A DNA stretch of 64,000 nucleotides, taken from NCBI RefSeq assembly GCF_022009635.1, contig NZ_CP091716.1, positions 4,665,001-4,729,000 of the forward strand, written 5' to 3'. This document shows positions 26,896 through 36,800 of the stretch, piece by piece. A program made the translations under genes and the position numbers. A model generated the notes under the pieces. That model did no database searches, was not told the origin of the DNA, and worked only from the letters and a program-made list of their open reading frames with translations. This DNA comes from Variovorax paradoxus. Its GTDB lineage: Bacteria; Pseudomonadota; Gammaproteobacteria; Burkholderiales; Burkholderiaceae_C. How positions within the stretch are numbered: position 1 is the stretch's first letter; every line of letters starts with the position of its first letter.

Positions 26896-28650
26896 TCAGC
26901 GCGGCCCGCTGCGCAGCGGGTCGACCGAATCGGGCAGCGCGTTGAAATCCAGCTGCTGGAAAAGAAAGTCGCGTTGCTGCGGCGACAGCAGCGAATAGCG
27001 GGGCCAGAAGAACAGGTAGTCGTCGGGCGACATGTACGACTGGTTGTCGAAGATCATCCGCTTGTTGCACAGCAGGCAGACGAAGTTGGTCCAACCCGTC
27101 CACGGCGCCTTGCCGTCGAACAGCCGCGTGGGCGCGCCATAGCGCGCGAAGCTGGCCGTGTAGTCGATGAACTTGTCCGACAGTGCCTTGCGGCTGGAGG
27201 CGTTGGCCGTGCTCCATGCAAAGCGCGAGAAGTTCGGCTGGTCGGTCACGAAATTGCCGAACAGCGCCGCCACGTCGATCGCATGGAACGCACCGAAGGT
27301 GTCCTTCCAGGGCTGGGGCGTGTCGTCCCAGTTGTAGTTGTAGCGGTAGATGTCGCCGTTCTGCAGCCGCAGCACGCGGATGACGTTGTCGATCACGTTG
27401 TCCAGCGCATAGGTCAGCGCCTCGTGAGTCTGCGTGTAGATGGGGCGGAACTCGGGCTTGATGAGCTGGTTGAAGGTCACGGTGCCCGGTGCCGCGTAGT
27501 TGGCGAGGTTCCAGAACTCCTGCTGCGTCGGCTGGCCCATGCCGAACAGGAAGGCGAAGTACGAGCCCTCGTCGTGCGTCGAGCCGATCATGATCGGCAT
27601 CTTGTTGTAGTCGCCCAGCAGCAGGCCCGGCAGGCCGCTCGCGCGAATCACCGTGCCGTCGGTGAAGTGGCCGGGCACCACCGGGCTGGGCGTGAACTTC
27701 ATGATCTGCGCCGCCGTGGCGTTGCGCAGCAGCGCGGCGATGTCGCCCTGGCTCATAGACGCGCGCTGCGCCGTGGCCTGTGCGATGGTCGATGCGCGGC
27801 CGGTGTCGACCAGCAGACTGTCGATCAGCGACTCGGCCGCCAGCGTGCCCACCACCGGCGGATAGGCATTGGGAATGCCCGACATGCACAGCGCGCGGTG
27901 GAACTTGCCCGCCGCCAGCGGCGACTGCAGCAGGCCCCAGGTGTTGATGCAGCCTGCCGACTGGCCCGCCACCGTCACCTGCCCGGGGTTGCCGCCGAAG
28001 GCGCCGGCATTGGCCTTGACCCAGTCGAGCGCGCGCACCAGGTCCAGCGTGGTGAAGTTGCCCGAGTCGTCGAGCGCGTTGCCGGTCTTCAGCGCCGGAT
28101 GGTTGAGCCAGCCCAGCATGCCCATGCGGTACTGCACCGTCACCACCACCATGTTGGCCTTCTGCGCGAGGTAGGCGCCGTCGTAGCTGGGGTCGCGCGC
28201 CGTGCCCTTGGTGTTGCTGCCGCCGTGGATCCAGAAGAACACCGGCAGGTTGTCGGCGCTGGAGTTGGGGCGCCACACGTTCAGGTAGAGGCAGTCTTCG
28301 CTGCCCACGGGCTGGCCGAAAGTGGCGGGGTCGGGCTCGCCGAAGGGGTTGCCGACCTGCGCGCACATGCCGGCCAGCGTGGTGGCAGCGCGCGAGCCAC
28401 TCCAGGGCACGGGCGGCTGGGGCGCGCGCCACCGGAGGTTGCCCACCGGCGGCTGCGCGAAGGGAATGCCGAGGAAGGCATGCGTGTTGTTGGCCGCAGC
28501 CTTGCCGTAGATCTGGCCGGCATCCAGCGTGCGCGTGAGGCTCTGGTTGTAGGCCGCCAGCGCGGGTGCTGCGATGGCGCCGAGCGCGCAGAGCGCGGAC
28601 AAGGCCGCCATGCGAAGCAGGCGGAACAGCGAAAACTGCCGATGATTCAT
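26896..28650 (-). CDS. Secreted type-B carboxylesterase
   Basis: The 584-residue protein has a signal peptide ending in APALAAYN. The type-B family marks are HAFLGIPFAQPPVGNLRWRAP, SEDCLYLNVWRP, the oxyanion loop FFWIHGGSNTKG and the nucleophile elbow VAGQSAGC near residue 224. The acid residue lies in THDEGSYF and the histidine in FGAFHAIDV. It would hydrolyse an ester outside the cytoplasm. AGGAGA precedes the ATG at 28650. Substrate cannot be told from sequence. Confidence 0.88.
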   Translation of the reverse strand: MNHRQFSLFRLLRMAALSALCALGAIAAPALAAYNQSLTRTLDAGQIYGKAAANNTHAFLGIPFAQPPVGNLRWRAPQPPVPWSGSRAATTLAGMCAQVGNPFGEPDPATFGQPVGSEDCLYLNVWRPNSSADNLPVFFWIHGGSNTKGTARDPSYDGAYLAQKANMVVVTVQYRMGMLGWLNHPALKTGNALDDSGNFTTLDLVRALDWVKANAGAFGGNPGQVTVAGQSAGCINTWGLLQSPLAAGKFHRALCMSGIPNAYPPVVGTLAAESLIDSLLVDTGRASTIAQATAQRASMSQGDIAALLRNATAAQIMKFTPSPVVPGHFTDGTVIRASGLPGLLLGDYNKMPIMIGSTHDEGSYFAFLFGMGQPTQQEFWNLANYAAPGTVTFNQLIKPEFRPIYTQTHEALTYALDNVIDNVIRVLRLQNGDIYRYNYNWDDTPQPWKDTFGAFHAIDVAALFGNFVTDQPNFSRFAWSTANASSRKALSDKFIDYTASFARYGAPTRLFDGKAPWTGWTNFVCLLCNKRMIFDNQSYMSPDDYLFFWPRYSLLSPQQRDFLFQQLDFNALPDSVDPLRSGPR

Positions 28651-28871
28651 GTTGTCGTCTCCTGGTGGATGCAGCAGGCTCTGGCGGCCCGGGTCGTCGC
28701 AGGATTCTGAAGACCGCGAGGCTTCGGCGGGCTCGGTGTCATCGCAGGTGCCCGGGAAGAATTGTCCGATTGACATCGGGGCCGCGAAGGGCCATGCAAA
28801 GGGAAAAGGAAAAGCCCCTGAACTTCAGGCGGCGGCTAAAGTCCCAGGCTGAACAGCCTCCCCTGCACCCC

Positions 28872-29237
28872 ATGCGCACCACCGCCGCGAGCGCCTTCTC
28901 CCTCTTCTTCTGCATTGCCGCACTCCTGTACGGCGCGGGCGTATCCGCCCAGTCGCTGAGCTGCGGCGGCATGCTCTCCGGCGTGGGCGACTCCAAGTTC
29001 TCTGTCGTGCAGAAATGCGGCGAGCCGGTGTCCAAGGAATTCGTCTGCGTGCCGCGCCCGCAGGTCGCCTGGGTGCTTTCGCCCTACCCCGGCGGCCCAG
29101 CGCAGCAGGTGCTTACGCAGCAATGCGTGCCGATGGAAGACTGGGTGTACAACCGCGGCCAGGGCAGCTTCCTGGGCATCGTGCGCTTCTACAACGGCAC
29201 GGTGGAATCGGTGCGCGACGGCGACCGGGTGCGCTGA
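28872..29237 (+). CDS. DUF2845-type small secreted protein
   Basis: A 121-residue protein with a signal peptide ending in GVSAQS. The mature part has four cysteines (LSCGGML, VQKCGEP, EFVCVPR, TQQCVPM) likely to form two disulfide bonds, and ends with NRGQGSFLGIVRFYNGTVESVRDGDR, the pattern of DUF2845 (G-D-S ... V ... KCG-P ... W-Y) proteins. Function unknown. It lies 20 bases before an acetyltransferase gene and may share its transcript. Confidence 0.72.
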   Translation: MRTTAASAFSLFFCIAALLYGAGVSAQSLSCGGMLSGVGDSKFSVVQKCGEPVSKEFVCVPRPQVAWVLSPYPGGPAQQVLTQQCVPMEDWVYNRGQGSFLGIVRFYNGTVESVRDGDRVR

Positions 29238-29256
29238 ACACGGGAAGAATGAGCCC

Positions 29257-29763
29257 ATGAAGATCGACATGAGAAACGAAGCGCCATCCGACGCGCACGC
29301 CATCGAGGCATTGACCGCCGCGGCCTTTCTGGAAGCGCCACACTCCAGCCATACCGAGCAATTCATCGTCAACGCGCTGCGGCGCGCGGGGCAACTGAGC
29401 GTTTCGCTGGTTGCGCAAGACGGCGATCGGATCGTCGGCCATGTCGCGGTGTCGCCCGTGCGCATTTCGGACGGCACGACCGGCTGGTACGGGCTGGGCC
29501 CGATCTCCGTGGCGCCGGCGCTCCAGGCAAAAGGCATCGGCTCGCGCCTCATGCACGAGGCATTGGCCGCGCTGCGCGGCATCGGTGCGGCCGGCTGCGT
29601 GGTGCTGGGCGATCCTGGCTACTACGGCCGCTTCGGCTTCGCGGCCACGCCGGCATTGGTGTATCCGGGTGTGCCGCCACAGTACTTCCAGGCGCTGTGC
29701 TTCAGCGGGCCGATGCCTGCCGGCACCGTCGCGTATCACGCGGCATTCGAGGCGCAGGACTGA
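29257..29763 (+). CDS. GNAT-family N-acetyltransferase (YhbS-like)
   Basis: A 168-residue acetyltransferase. The acetyl-CoA loop reads GLGPISVAPALQAKGIGSRLMHEAL (Q/R-x-x-G-x-G/A type), preceded by IVGHVAVSPVRIS and followed by VVLGDPGYYGRFGF, which is typical of the YhbS branch. Acceptor unknown. Not otherwise linked to its neighbours, apart from short spacing from the gene upstream. Confidence 0.85.
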   Translation: MKIDMRNEAPSDAHAIEALTAAAFLEAPHSSHTEQFIVNALRRAGQLSVSLVAQDGDRIVGHVAVSPVRISDGTTGWYGLGPISVAPALQAKGIGSRLMHEALAALRGIGAAGCVVLGDPGYYGRFGFAATPALVYPGVPPQYFQALCFSGPMPAGTVAYHAAFEAQD

Positions 29764-29779
29764 GCGGCGTCGCCGCCGT

Positions 29780-30313
29780 TCAGGGCGGCAGCACCAGCGG
29801 CCCGCAATTCGCCTCGGTCACGAACACCGACACCAGCTTCGCGTGCCTCACCGGATCGGGGTTTTCGGCAAACAGGTGCAGCGTGCCGGGCGGCTCGAAG
29901 AAGGTCTCGCCGCTTCGGTAGTCGCCGGGCGGCGTGCCGGCCAGTTGCGAACGCACCCTGCCTTCGAGAATGATCGCGGTCACAGAACCCGGATGTCGGT
30001 GGGCCGGCGAATAGGCCATCGGCGGGAAGTCGACGATGGCCGTGGTGACGGACTTGCCGGGCACATGCGGCAGCGCCTCGCACGAGATCACCTTCACCGA
30101 AGTCCTCGGCCGCGCGGCCGCGCCCGAACCCTCGACTGGCGGTGCCGAGGCGAACATCGGCCGGCTCACCGTGCTGCAGATGTCGTCGATGAACCGGGCG
30201 GCCGACTGCCTGCCCGCGTGCGGCAGCAGCGCCCAGCCCGCCGCGGCGACGGCCAGCGCGCCGAAGCCGAGGGCCGCGCTGTGCCGCCGCAGCAAAGGCG
30301 ACATCGCATTCAT
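29780..30313 (-). CDS. Membrane-anchored cupin-domain protein
   Basis: A 177-residue protein with an N-terminal hydrophobic segment (LGFGALAVAAAGWALLP) and a cupin beta-barrel: metal-ligand region YSPAHRHPGSVTAIILEGRVRSQL and second motif GETFFEPPGTLHLFAEN. The three histidines and glutamate fit a metal site. It is the second gene of a pair; its start overlaps the stop of the epimerase gene upstream (ATGA). Divergent regulation by the MocR-type protein is likely. Confidence 0.8.
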   Translation of the reverse strand: MNAMSPLLRRHSAALGFGALAVAAAGWALLPHAGRQSAARFIDDICSTVSRPMFASAPPVEGSGAAARPRTSVKVISCEALPHVPGKSVTTAIVDFPPMAYSPAHRHPGSVTAIILEGRVRSQLAGTPPGDYRSGETFFEPPGTLHLFAENPDPVRHAKLVSVFVTEANCGPLVLPP

Positions 30314-31053
30314 CGCACTGCCTCTTGCGGCAGCCGTGCATCCGCGCGCCAGCCCAGCGCCCGCTTCGCCTTCTCGCTGCTGACTTCGTCGCAGTCCTCC
30401 GCAACGTTGAAGACACCGCCTTCCGAACGTTGCAATGCCAGCAGCGCCGCCACGGCCGCAGCCTCGACATGCAGCGGGCTCGCGCCCTTGGGCTCGGCGG
30501 TCGAGGTGCCCGGTCCGTAGAGCTGGCCGTAGCGCAGCACCGTGGCCGTCATGCCCCGCGCGCCCAGCACTGCCTGCTCCAGCGCGGCGACGCCGTCGAC
30601 GCTGACGCGGCGCGCGTCCTCCGCGTCCAGGTCGAGCGGCATGTCTTCGGTGAAGGGTTTCGCGCCGGGCGCATAGGCCCAGGCGATGCTTTGTGCCACC
30701 AGCCGCCTTGCACCCGCCGCCGTCGCGGCGGCCACGAGGTTGCGCGTGCCTTCGGTGCGCACCCGCGCATTGAGCACGGCGGCCTCGGCCATGCGCTTCG
30801 GGTCGAGGTCTTTCGGCAGATCGGTGAGCTGGTGGACCACGCCCCAGGGCGCGATGCGCACGAGCGCCGCATTCAAGGCCGCCGCGTCGAACACGTCGAC
30901 GACGACCGGATGCACACCCCGCGCCTCCAGCTCTGCGGCCCGGCCGGCCCGCCGCGTGCTGCCGTACACGGCATAGCCCGCGTTCCTCAGCAGCGGAATC
31001 AGCGCGGAGCCCACGGCCCCGGTCGCACCCGCCAGAAATACTTTCTCGCTCAT
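30310..31053 (-). CDS. NAD(P)-dependent epimerase/dehydratase
   Basis: A 247-residue short-chain dehydrogenase-like protein of the atypical/extended type. The nucleotide-binding loop is FLAGATGAVGSALIPLL at the N-terminus, and later RLVAQSIAWAY and TVLRYGQLYGPGTS fit the NAD-dependent epimerase pattern. Substrate unknown. It is the first gene of a two-gene operon with the cupin protein, transcribed away from the MocR-type regulator 90 bases upstream, which is the usual position for a MocR target. Confidence 0.83.
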   Translation of the reverse strand: MSEKVFLAGATGAVGSALIPLLRNAGYAVYGSTRRAGRAAELEARGVHPVVVDVFDAAALNAALVRIAPWGVVHQLTDLPKDLDPKRMAEAAVLNARVRTEGTRNLVAAATAAGARRLVAQSIAWAYAPGAKPFTEDMPLDLDAEDARRVSVDGVAALEQAVLGARGMTATVLRYGQLYGPGTSTAEPKGASPLHVEAAAVAALLALQRSEGGVFNVAEDCDEVSSEKAKRALGWRADARLPQEAVR

Positions 31054-31143
31054 CGCATGACTTCCTTCAAGCTGTTCATGGAACGAGCTTAGGCCTACGA
31101 TGACTCACCCGAAAGAACCAAGAATCCACAAAACGACTGGGCC

Positions 31144-32583
31144 ATGATGGCAAGCGAGAACACCCCCGCCGGCAACATCCCGACGCTCGACCGCGCCAGG
31201 ACGACGCCCCTGTTCCGGCAGATCTACGAGCGCTACCGCAGCGCCATCGAGCAAGGCACGCTGCGGCCCGGCGACCGGGTGGCGTCGGCGCGCAGCCTCG
31301 CCAGCGAACTGGGCGTGGCGCGCGGCACCGTCGAGGCGGCCTACAACCAGTTGGCCGGCGAAGGCTATCTCTCGTCGCACGGGCAGGCGGGCACGGTGGT
31401 GTCGCCGTCGCTGCCGCCGCAGCGCCAGGCGCGACGTGAATCCCGGCGCGCCGAGACGACCGCCGCGATCGGCGGACTCATGCAGCCGGGCGAGCCGCCG
31501 CCACTGCAGCTCGGCATTCCGTCGCTCGACGCCTTCCCGCGCAAGCTGTGGTCGCGCCTGGCCGCGCGGCGCATGCGAGCGACCGGCGCGGCCGACATGT
31601 TCTATGGCGACCCCGCTGGCTTCGCGCCGCTGCGGGAGGCCATCGCGGCCTACCTGCGGGTGTCGCGCGGCGTGGCCTGCCATCCCTCGCAAGTGCTGGT
31701 GACGGCGGGCTATCGCGCCTCGCTCGCTTTGGTTGCGCGCACCTTGCTGAAGAAGGACGACCGCGTGTGGATCGAAGACCCGGGCTTTCCGCCGACACAG
31801 GAGGTGCTGCGCCACACGGGCCAGCGCACGGTGCCCGTGCCGGTCGACGACGAGGGGCTGGTCGTCGCGCGCGGCCTGCGCAAGGCGCCGGCCGCGCGCA
31901 TGGCTGTCGTCACGCCCTCGCACCAGGCGCCGCTGGGCGTGTCGATGTCGCTGGCGCGGCGGCTGCAGTTGCTTGAGTGGGCTTCCAAGGTGAATGCCTG
32001 GATCGTCGAGGACGACTACGACGGCGAATACCGCTACGCCGGTCCGCCGCTGCCGGCGCTCAAGAGCTTGGACGGCAACGACCGCGTGCTGTATGCGGGC
32101 AGCTTCTCGAAGGTGCTCTACCCGGGGCTGGCGCTGGGCTACCTGGTGGTGCCGGAGTCATTGCGCGCGCGCTTCGAGGAAGCCGCGCGCATCGGCTCGA
32201 ACGGCAGCCCGCAGCTCACACAGGCCATCGTGGCCGACTTCATGCGCGAGGGCCACTTCTCGCGCCACCTGAAGAAGATGCGGCTGCTGTACGCGCGCCG
32301 ACGAAGCATGCTCGCCACGGCGTTGCTGAAGGCTTTCGGCCATGCGGTTCGCATCGATCTGAAAAGCGGCGGCATGCACCTGATCGCCCGCTTCGACGGA
32401 CATGGCCACGGCGATGCCGAACTGGCCCGACGCGCGCAGCAGGCCGGGCTGAACTGCCAGCCGTTGTCGGGCCGGCGCATCGCGGCGAACGGCGACGAAG
32501 GGCTGCTGATGGGCTTCACCAACATCGCGAGCGCCATCGAGGCGAACCGGCTCGCGGCCCGGCTGCGCGCGGCGTTCGACTGA
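31144..32583 (+). CDS. MocR/PdxR-type regulator (GntR HTH + aminotransferase fold)
   Basis: A 479-residue fusion. Residues about 15-90 are a GntR winged helix (PLFRQIYERYRSAIEQGTLRPGDRVASARSLASELGVARGTVEAAYNQL). The rest is a class I aminotransferase fold that binds pyridoxal phosphate, with VEDDYDGEYRYAG and the Schiff-base lysine in YAGSFSKVLYPGLALGY. MocR proteins sense PLP-linked metabolites and control adjacent genes, here probably the divergent epimerase/cupin pair. Start could also be the ATG one codon later. Confidence 0.88.
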   Translation: MMASENTPAGNIPTLDRARTTPLFRQIYERYRSAIEQGTLRPGDRVASARSLASELGVARGTVEAAYNQLAGEGYLSSHGQAGTVVSPSLPPQRQARRESRRAETTAAIGGLMQPGEPPPLQLGIPSLDAFPRKLWSRLAARRMRATGAADMFYGDPAGFAPLREAIAAYLRVSRGVACHPSQVLVTAGYRASLALVARTLLKKDDRVWIEDPGFPPTQEVLRHTGQRTVPVPVDDEGLVVARGLRKAPAARMAVVTPSHQAPLGVSMSLARRLQLLEWASKVNAWIVEDDYDGEYRYAGPPLPALKSLDGNDRVLYAGSFSKVLYPGLALGYLVVPESLRARFEEAARIGSNGSPQLTQAIVADFMREGHFSRHLKKMRLLYARRRSMLATALLKAFGHAVRIDLKSGGMHLIARFDGHGHGDAELARRAQQAGLNCQPLSGRRIAANGDEGLLMGFTNIASAIEANRLAARLRAAFD

Positions 32584-32589
32584 CGCGCC

Positions 32590-33684
32590 TCAGGCCTCGC
32601 CGTCTTCCTCGAGCGCGGCGCCGCGGTCCTTGATGCGCGTGACTTGCGAAAGCACGGCGTCGGCCGGCGTCATGTCGGGCCGCTGTCCCTTGTAGACGGG
32701 CTGCTCGAACTTGCCGCCGGCATAGCGGTACAGGTAGCGCACCTCGACCAGCGCGCCCACGGCCGGCAGCGCTTCGCCGGGCGGCACGGTCACGTTGCCG
32801 AGGTCGATCGTCGCGCCGGTCTCGTCGCGCAGGCCCACTGCCACGGAGCGCTGCGCATTCACGCGAAGCACCTCGCAGGTCGCGCTCTGGTTGAACTTGA
32901 ACTTCAGGCTGGCGCTGCTGCGGCCGGCGGCGAACGGCGCGTCGAGCGCCTTCAGCACATAGCCTTCGCCGTGCGCGGCCAGCAGTTCGGCGGCGCGCCT
33001 GCGCTTGCCCTCGGCGTCGAGCTCGAGCGCGAGCACCGTGATCCACGGCACCGACGGCGCAGCCTTGCGCAGATGGCCGAAGCGTTCGATGAAGGGCGCG
33101 CCGCGCAGGTCCTGCCCGGCCAGCTCCAGCAGGTCGAAGGCCAGGAAAGCGTCGCCCACGTGCTCGCCCGCGATCACCGTGCGCCCGGCGGCCATGCCGG
33201 CGGTGCCGACCCACGCCTGCGGTATGTCGACGAACAGCCCGCGCCGGTTGGTGCCGCGCACCGTGCCGTCTTCGATCAGCAGGATGCGGTTCTCGCCATC
33301 GGCCTTTTCCTGCAGGCCCCAGCCGGGGTCGTCGAGGTAGCGCGCCACCTGTTCCTCAGGGATGAGCGTGGGCAGCTGCGGCAGCTCGCCGCTCACGCGG
33401 CCGGCAAGCTCGGTCGAGGTGTAGAGCGCGCCGGACTGGTCGGGCGTGTAGCCCTTGGAGGTCTTCTCCTTCACCACCTTTTCGTAGATCTTCAGCGCCG
33501 CCTCGTAGGCGAGCGGGCTGCTGGTCTTGGTGCCGGTGGCGAGCGTGCCGCCGCGCCTTCCGTTGCCGTAGTCGACGACCCAGCCGTCGTCCTTCGGGCG
33601 CAGATGAACCTGGTAGACCTTGTCCGACCCTTGCCCCGTGAAGTAGAGAAAACTCGACTGTTGTAAGTGTTCCGTATTCGCCAT
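32590..33684 (-). CDS. WGR domain fused to ATP-dependent-DNA-ligase-like nucleotidyltransferase
   Basis: The 364-residue protein begins with a WGR-type domain (VYQVHLRPKDDGWVVDYGNGRRGGTLATGTK, residues about 19-75), a nucleic-acid-binding module known from PARP and bacterial MolR-like proteins. The C-terminal part has nucleotidyltransferase motifs of the ligase/capping family: motif I QEKADGENR near residue 137, motif III FLAFDLLELAGQDLR, motif IV GEGYVLKALD and motif V SLKFKF. The usual ligase OB and linker regions look short. It is divergent from the HEAT/SWIM/retron genes with a 138-base gap, so they may share a promoter region. Confidence 0.75.
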   Translation of the reverse strand: MANTEHLQQSSFLYFTGQGSDKVYQVHLRPKDDGWVVDYGNGRRGGTLATGTKTSSPLAYEAALKIYEKVVKEKTSKGYTPDQSGALYTSTELAGRVSGELPQLPTLIPEEQVARYLDDPGWGLQEKADGENRILLIEDGTVRGTNRRGLFVDIPQAWVGTAGMAAGRTVIAGEHVGDAFLAFDLLELAGQDLRGAPFIERFGHLRKAAPSVPWITVLALELDAEGKRRRAAELLAAHGEGYVLKALDAPFAAGRSSASLKFKFNQSATCEVLRVNAQRSVAVGLRDETGATIDLGNVTVPPGEALPAVGALVEVRYLYRYAGGKFEQPVYKGQRPDMTPADAVLSQVTRIKDRGAALEEDGEA

Positions 33685-33822
33685 CGCGCTCTTTGCCTGC
33701 CTGTTGGAGAAGATGCCTGTCGCGCAGCATGCTACACACGGCCGGCGAGCGTCCATGCCCGCTAAGATGCTCGGCGGCACAAGAAGCACAAGCATCCAAC
33801 CCGAAGGCAGGGAGGCCTCCGC

Positions 33823-36800
33823 GTGAAGCGCATTCGCTCAGAGAAATTGATCCGCATGAAGCCGGGCGCGCTGGGCGCCACCGGCTTCAGCACGGTGGAA
33901 CTGTTTGCCTTGCCGCAAGCCCCGGGCCACGTGGTGCACGTGAGCACCAGCCGCGACGGCCAGCAGTGGAAGGAAACGGTCTACACGCCATCGCCGCTGC
34001 CGCTGGATGCCGCCACCGCCGCCTTCGAGCAGGCCGTGGCGGCGCAGATCGCGCAGGGCTACACGATCGAAGGCACCCCGCTTGCAAGTGCCCCGGCTGC
34101 ACTGCCGGCCCCCACCGCACTTGCGCATCCTGGCGACGCCGTGCTGCTCGCGAGCCTCCACCCCGACGCCTGGCGCCTGCTGCCGCCGGTGCGCCAGAGC
34201 CGCGTGGTGTGGCGTATCGGCGAACGCAGGCTGGCCGCCGCGGTGCCGCGCCTCATAGACCTCATCGAGACCGGCGAGCCGATGCTCGACTATTGCATTG
34301 CCTGGGCCATCGGCCGCTGCGGCGACGGCGGCGCCTTCGAGGCGATGCGCGAGCTGTCGCAGCGGGGTCGCACGCCGGTGATCACGCGCGCGGCTCGCTG
34401 GGCGGCATTGAGCCTGTGGCCACAGGACCAGCGCGCCAGCGAAATGGCGCGCATTGCAGACGACTGGCCCGCCGCGCTGCGCCGTGCCTGGGCCGGGCTG
34501 CTGGAGCTGCCGCTCGAACAGGCCATGCCCCGCCTGCGCGAGCACCTGTCCGACACCGCGCTGTGGAACGGATTGAAATTCGCGGCGTGGGTCGAGCAGC
34601 TGTTCGACATGTCGTTGCTCGAAGGCCCCGCAGCCGACAGCCTGGTGCACGCGGCGCTGCGCGAGATCGCTCGGACGCTGCAGCTCGCGGCCGGCAGTTT
34701 CCGCGCATGGCGTCGGCTCTACAAGGGCGCGGAGTTCGCGGGCGACTATGCGCTGCTCGGCGTGCTGCACCAGCGTCTCGAAACGCAGCGCGCGGCCTTC
34801 CGCTCCGGCGGGCGATGGGCGATGGCGAACGGCCGCTATGTCGAGATCGCGAAGGAAATCGTGCGGCCCGACAGCCGCCTGGCCTACAGCCAGCGCACAC
34901 GCGACTACCTGCGCCGCCGCACCTGGCGCAGCCTGCGCCGGCTGGCGCTGGCGGGCACGGCCGACGAGGCCAGCTGGCTGCAGCTGGCCATGGGCGTGCT
35001 GCTCGCCGCCGACGATGCCGAAGCCGGCACCGCCGGCCAGCAGCGCGACCCGCGCTGGAGCGAGGAACCCGGCCGCTGGCACACCGGCCCCTACAGCAGC
35101 TGGCTGGTGCTGATGCAACTGCTGCACCGCCACGACGCCGAATGGGAAGCCCAGCGCGGCGGCCTGCGCTGGCGCCGCCACAGCCCGCTGCCCACGCAAC
35201 GCCTCGACCGCACCGAAGCCTGGCCGGAACGCTGGGACCGCCATCCGCAAGCCCTGCTGCAACTGATGCAACAAGGCCGCTGCGCCGCTGTGCATGCCTT
35301 TGCCGCCCGCGCCCTGCAAGACAACAAGCCCTTCTGCGAAGCGCTGGACGCGCCCGCCGTGTGGGGCCTGCTCGCCAGCAGCTGGGAAGACACCGCGCGT
35401 TTCGCGCTCGCCATCGCGCGCCAGCGCATCGCGGCGGGCACCGCGCCCATGCAATGGCTGCCTGCGCTGCTGCGCTCCCCGCTCGCCGAGGCACGAGCCT
35501 ATGCGCTCGAGTGCATCGCGCGCGATCCGGGCCTGTACAGCCAGCAGGTCGACCTCCTGCTGATGCTGCTGACATCGGCCGACGCCGAGGTGCGCCGCGC
35601 CTCGCGGCTGCTCCTGCAGGCGGCGGCGTCGAACCTTTCCACGCTCGATGCCCTCTGCGTCCAGTTGCTGGCGTGGCTTTCGGCCAGCGATGCGGAAACA
35701 CCCGAGCTGCCCGCCATCTGCGAGAACATCCAGTGGGCCTTGCAAGGCCTGCTGCAAACCGCGGCAGCCAAGGCGCCGCTGCCGGAACTGCTTGCGCTCT
35801 TCGACCACCCCGCGGCCGAGGTGGTGGCGACAGCGGCCGAATGGCTCCTGCTGCACCCCGCCTCGGTACAAGGCCTGCCGGTGGCCGTGCTCACCCGTCT
35901 GCTGCAGTCCGACGATGCGCGCCTGCGCGGCGCGGGCGTACGGCTCTTCACCGCATTGCCCGACGACACGCTGCTCGGCCAGCCCGAGCTGTTCGCGGCC
36001 TTTTGCGCGAGTCCGATGGCGCCGGTTCGCGCGGCCGTGGCGCCCAAGCTCGCGCAGTTGCTGCCGCAGCACCCGGCCTTCGGCGCGGCGCTGATGCCGA
36101 TGCTGCGCGACGAGCTGTTCCGCGCCGAAGCCGCCGAGGGCGTGTTCGACGCCCTGCTGCAATGGCTGCGCGGCCCGCTCGCCGAGCACACGCGCCGCGG
36201 CGAACCCGCCGTGACGCTGCGCCTGCTCGAAGCGCGCAGCAAGGGCGCACAGCAGCTCGGCGCATGGCTGCTGCCGCAGCAGGACCCGCAGGGCTTCGAC
36301 GTGCTGCAGACCGCGAGCCTCGGCCTCGTCGACACCGCCGCCGCGCGCCGCTGGGCCATGGACCAGCTCGCCGCGCAGCCGGAGCGCACGCTGGCCAATC
36401 TCGGCGACGCGCTGCGCATGTTCGACAGCCGCTGGGACGACGCACGCGACTGGGCCCGCCAGTGGTTCGGCGCGCAGGGCAGCGCGCCGCAGTGGACGCC
36501 CGCGCTGCTGGTTCGCCTGTGCGACCACAAAGACGCGGGCGCGCAGCGGCTGGGCCGCGAACTGCTCACCACGCATTTCGACGTGACCGATGTCACCACC
36601 TACATGCTGCAGCTGAGCCAGCATCCGTCGCCCGGCATGCAGCTGTTCGTGACCAACTGGCTGGCCTCGGCCGCCGGGCAGAAGCCCGACGTGCTCGCGC
36701 GGCTGGAGCCCTACTTCCTGAGCGTGCTGTCGCAGGCCAACCGCGGACGGCTGGCCAAGGCGCGCGTCATGCAGTTCCTGGCGGCGCAGGCGGCGCATTC

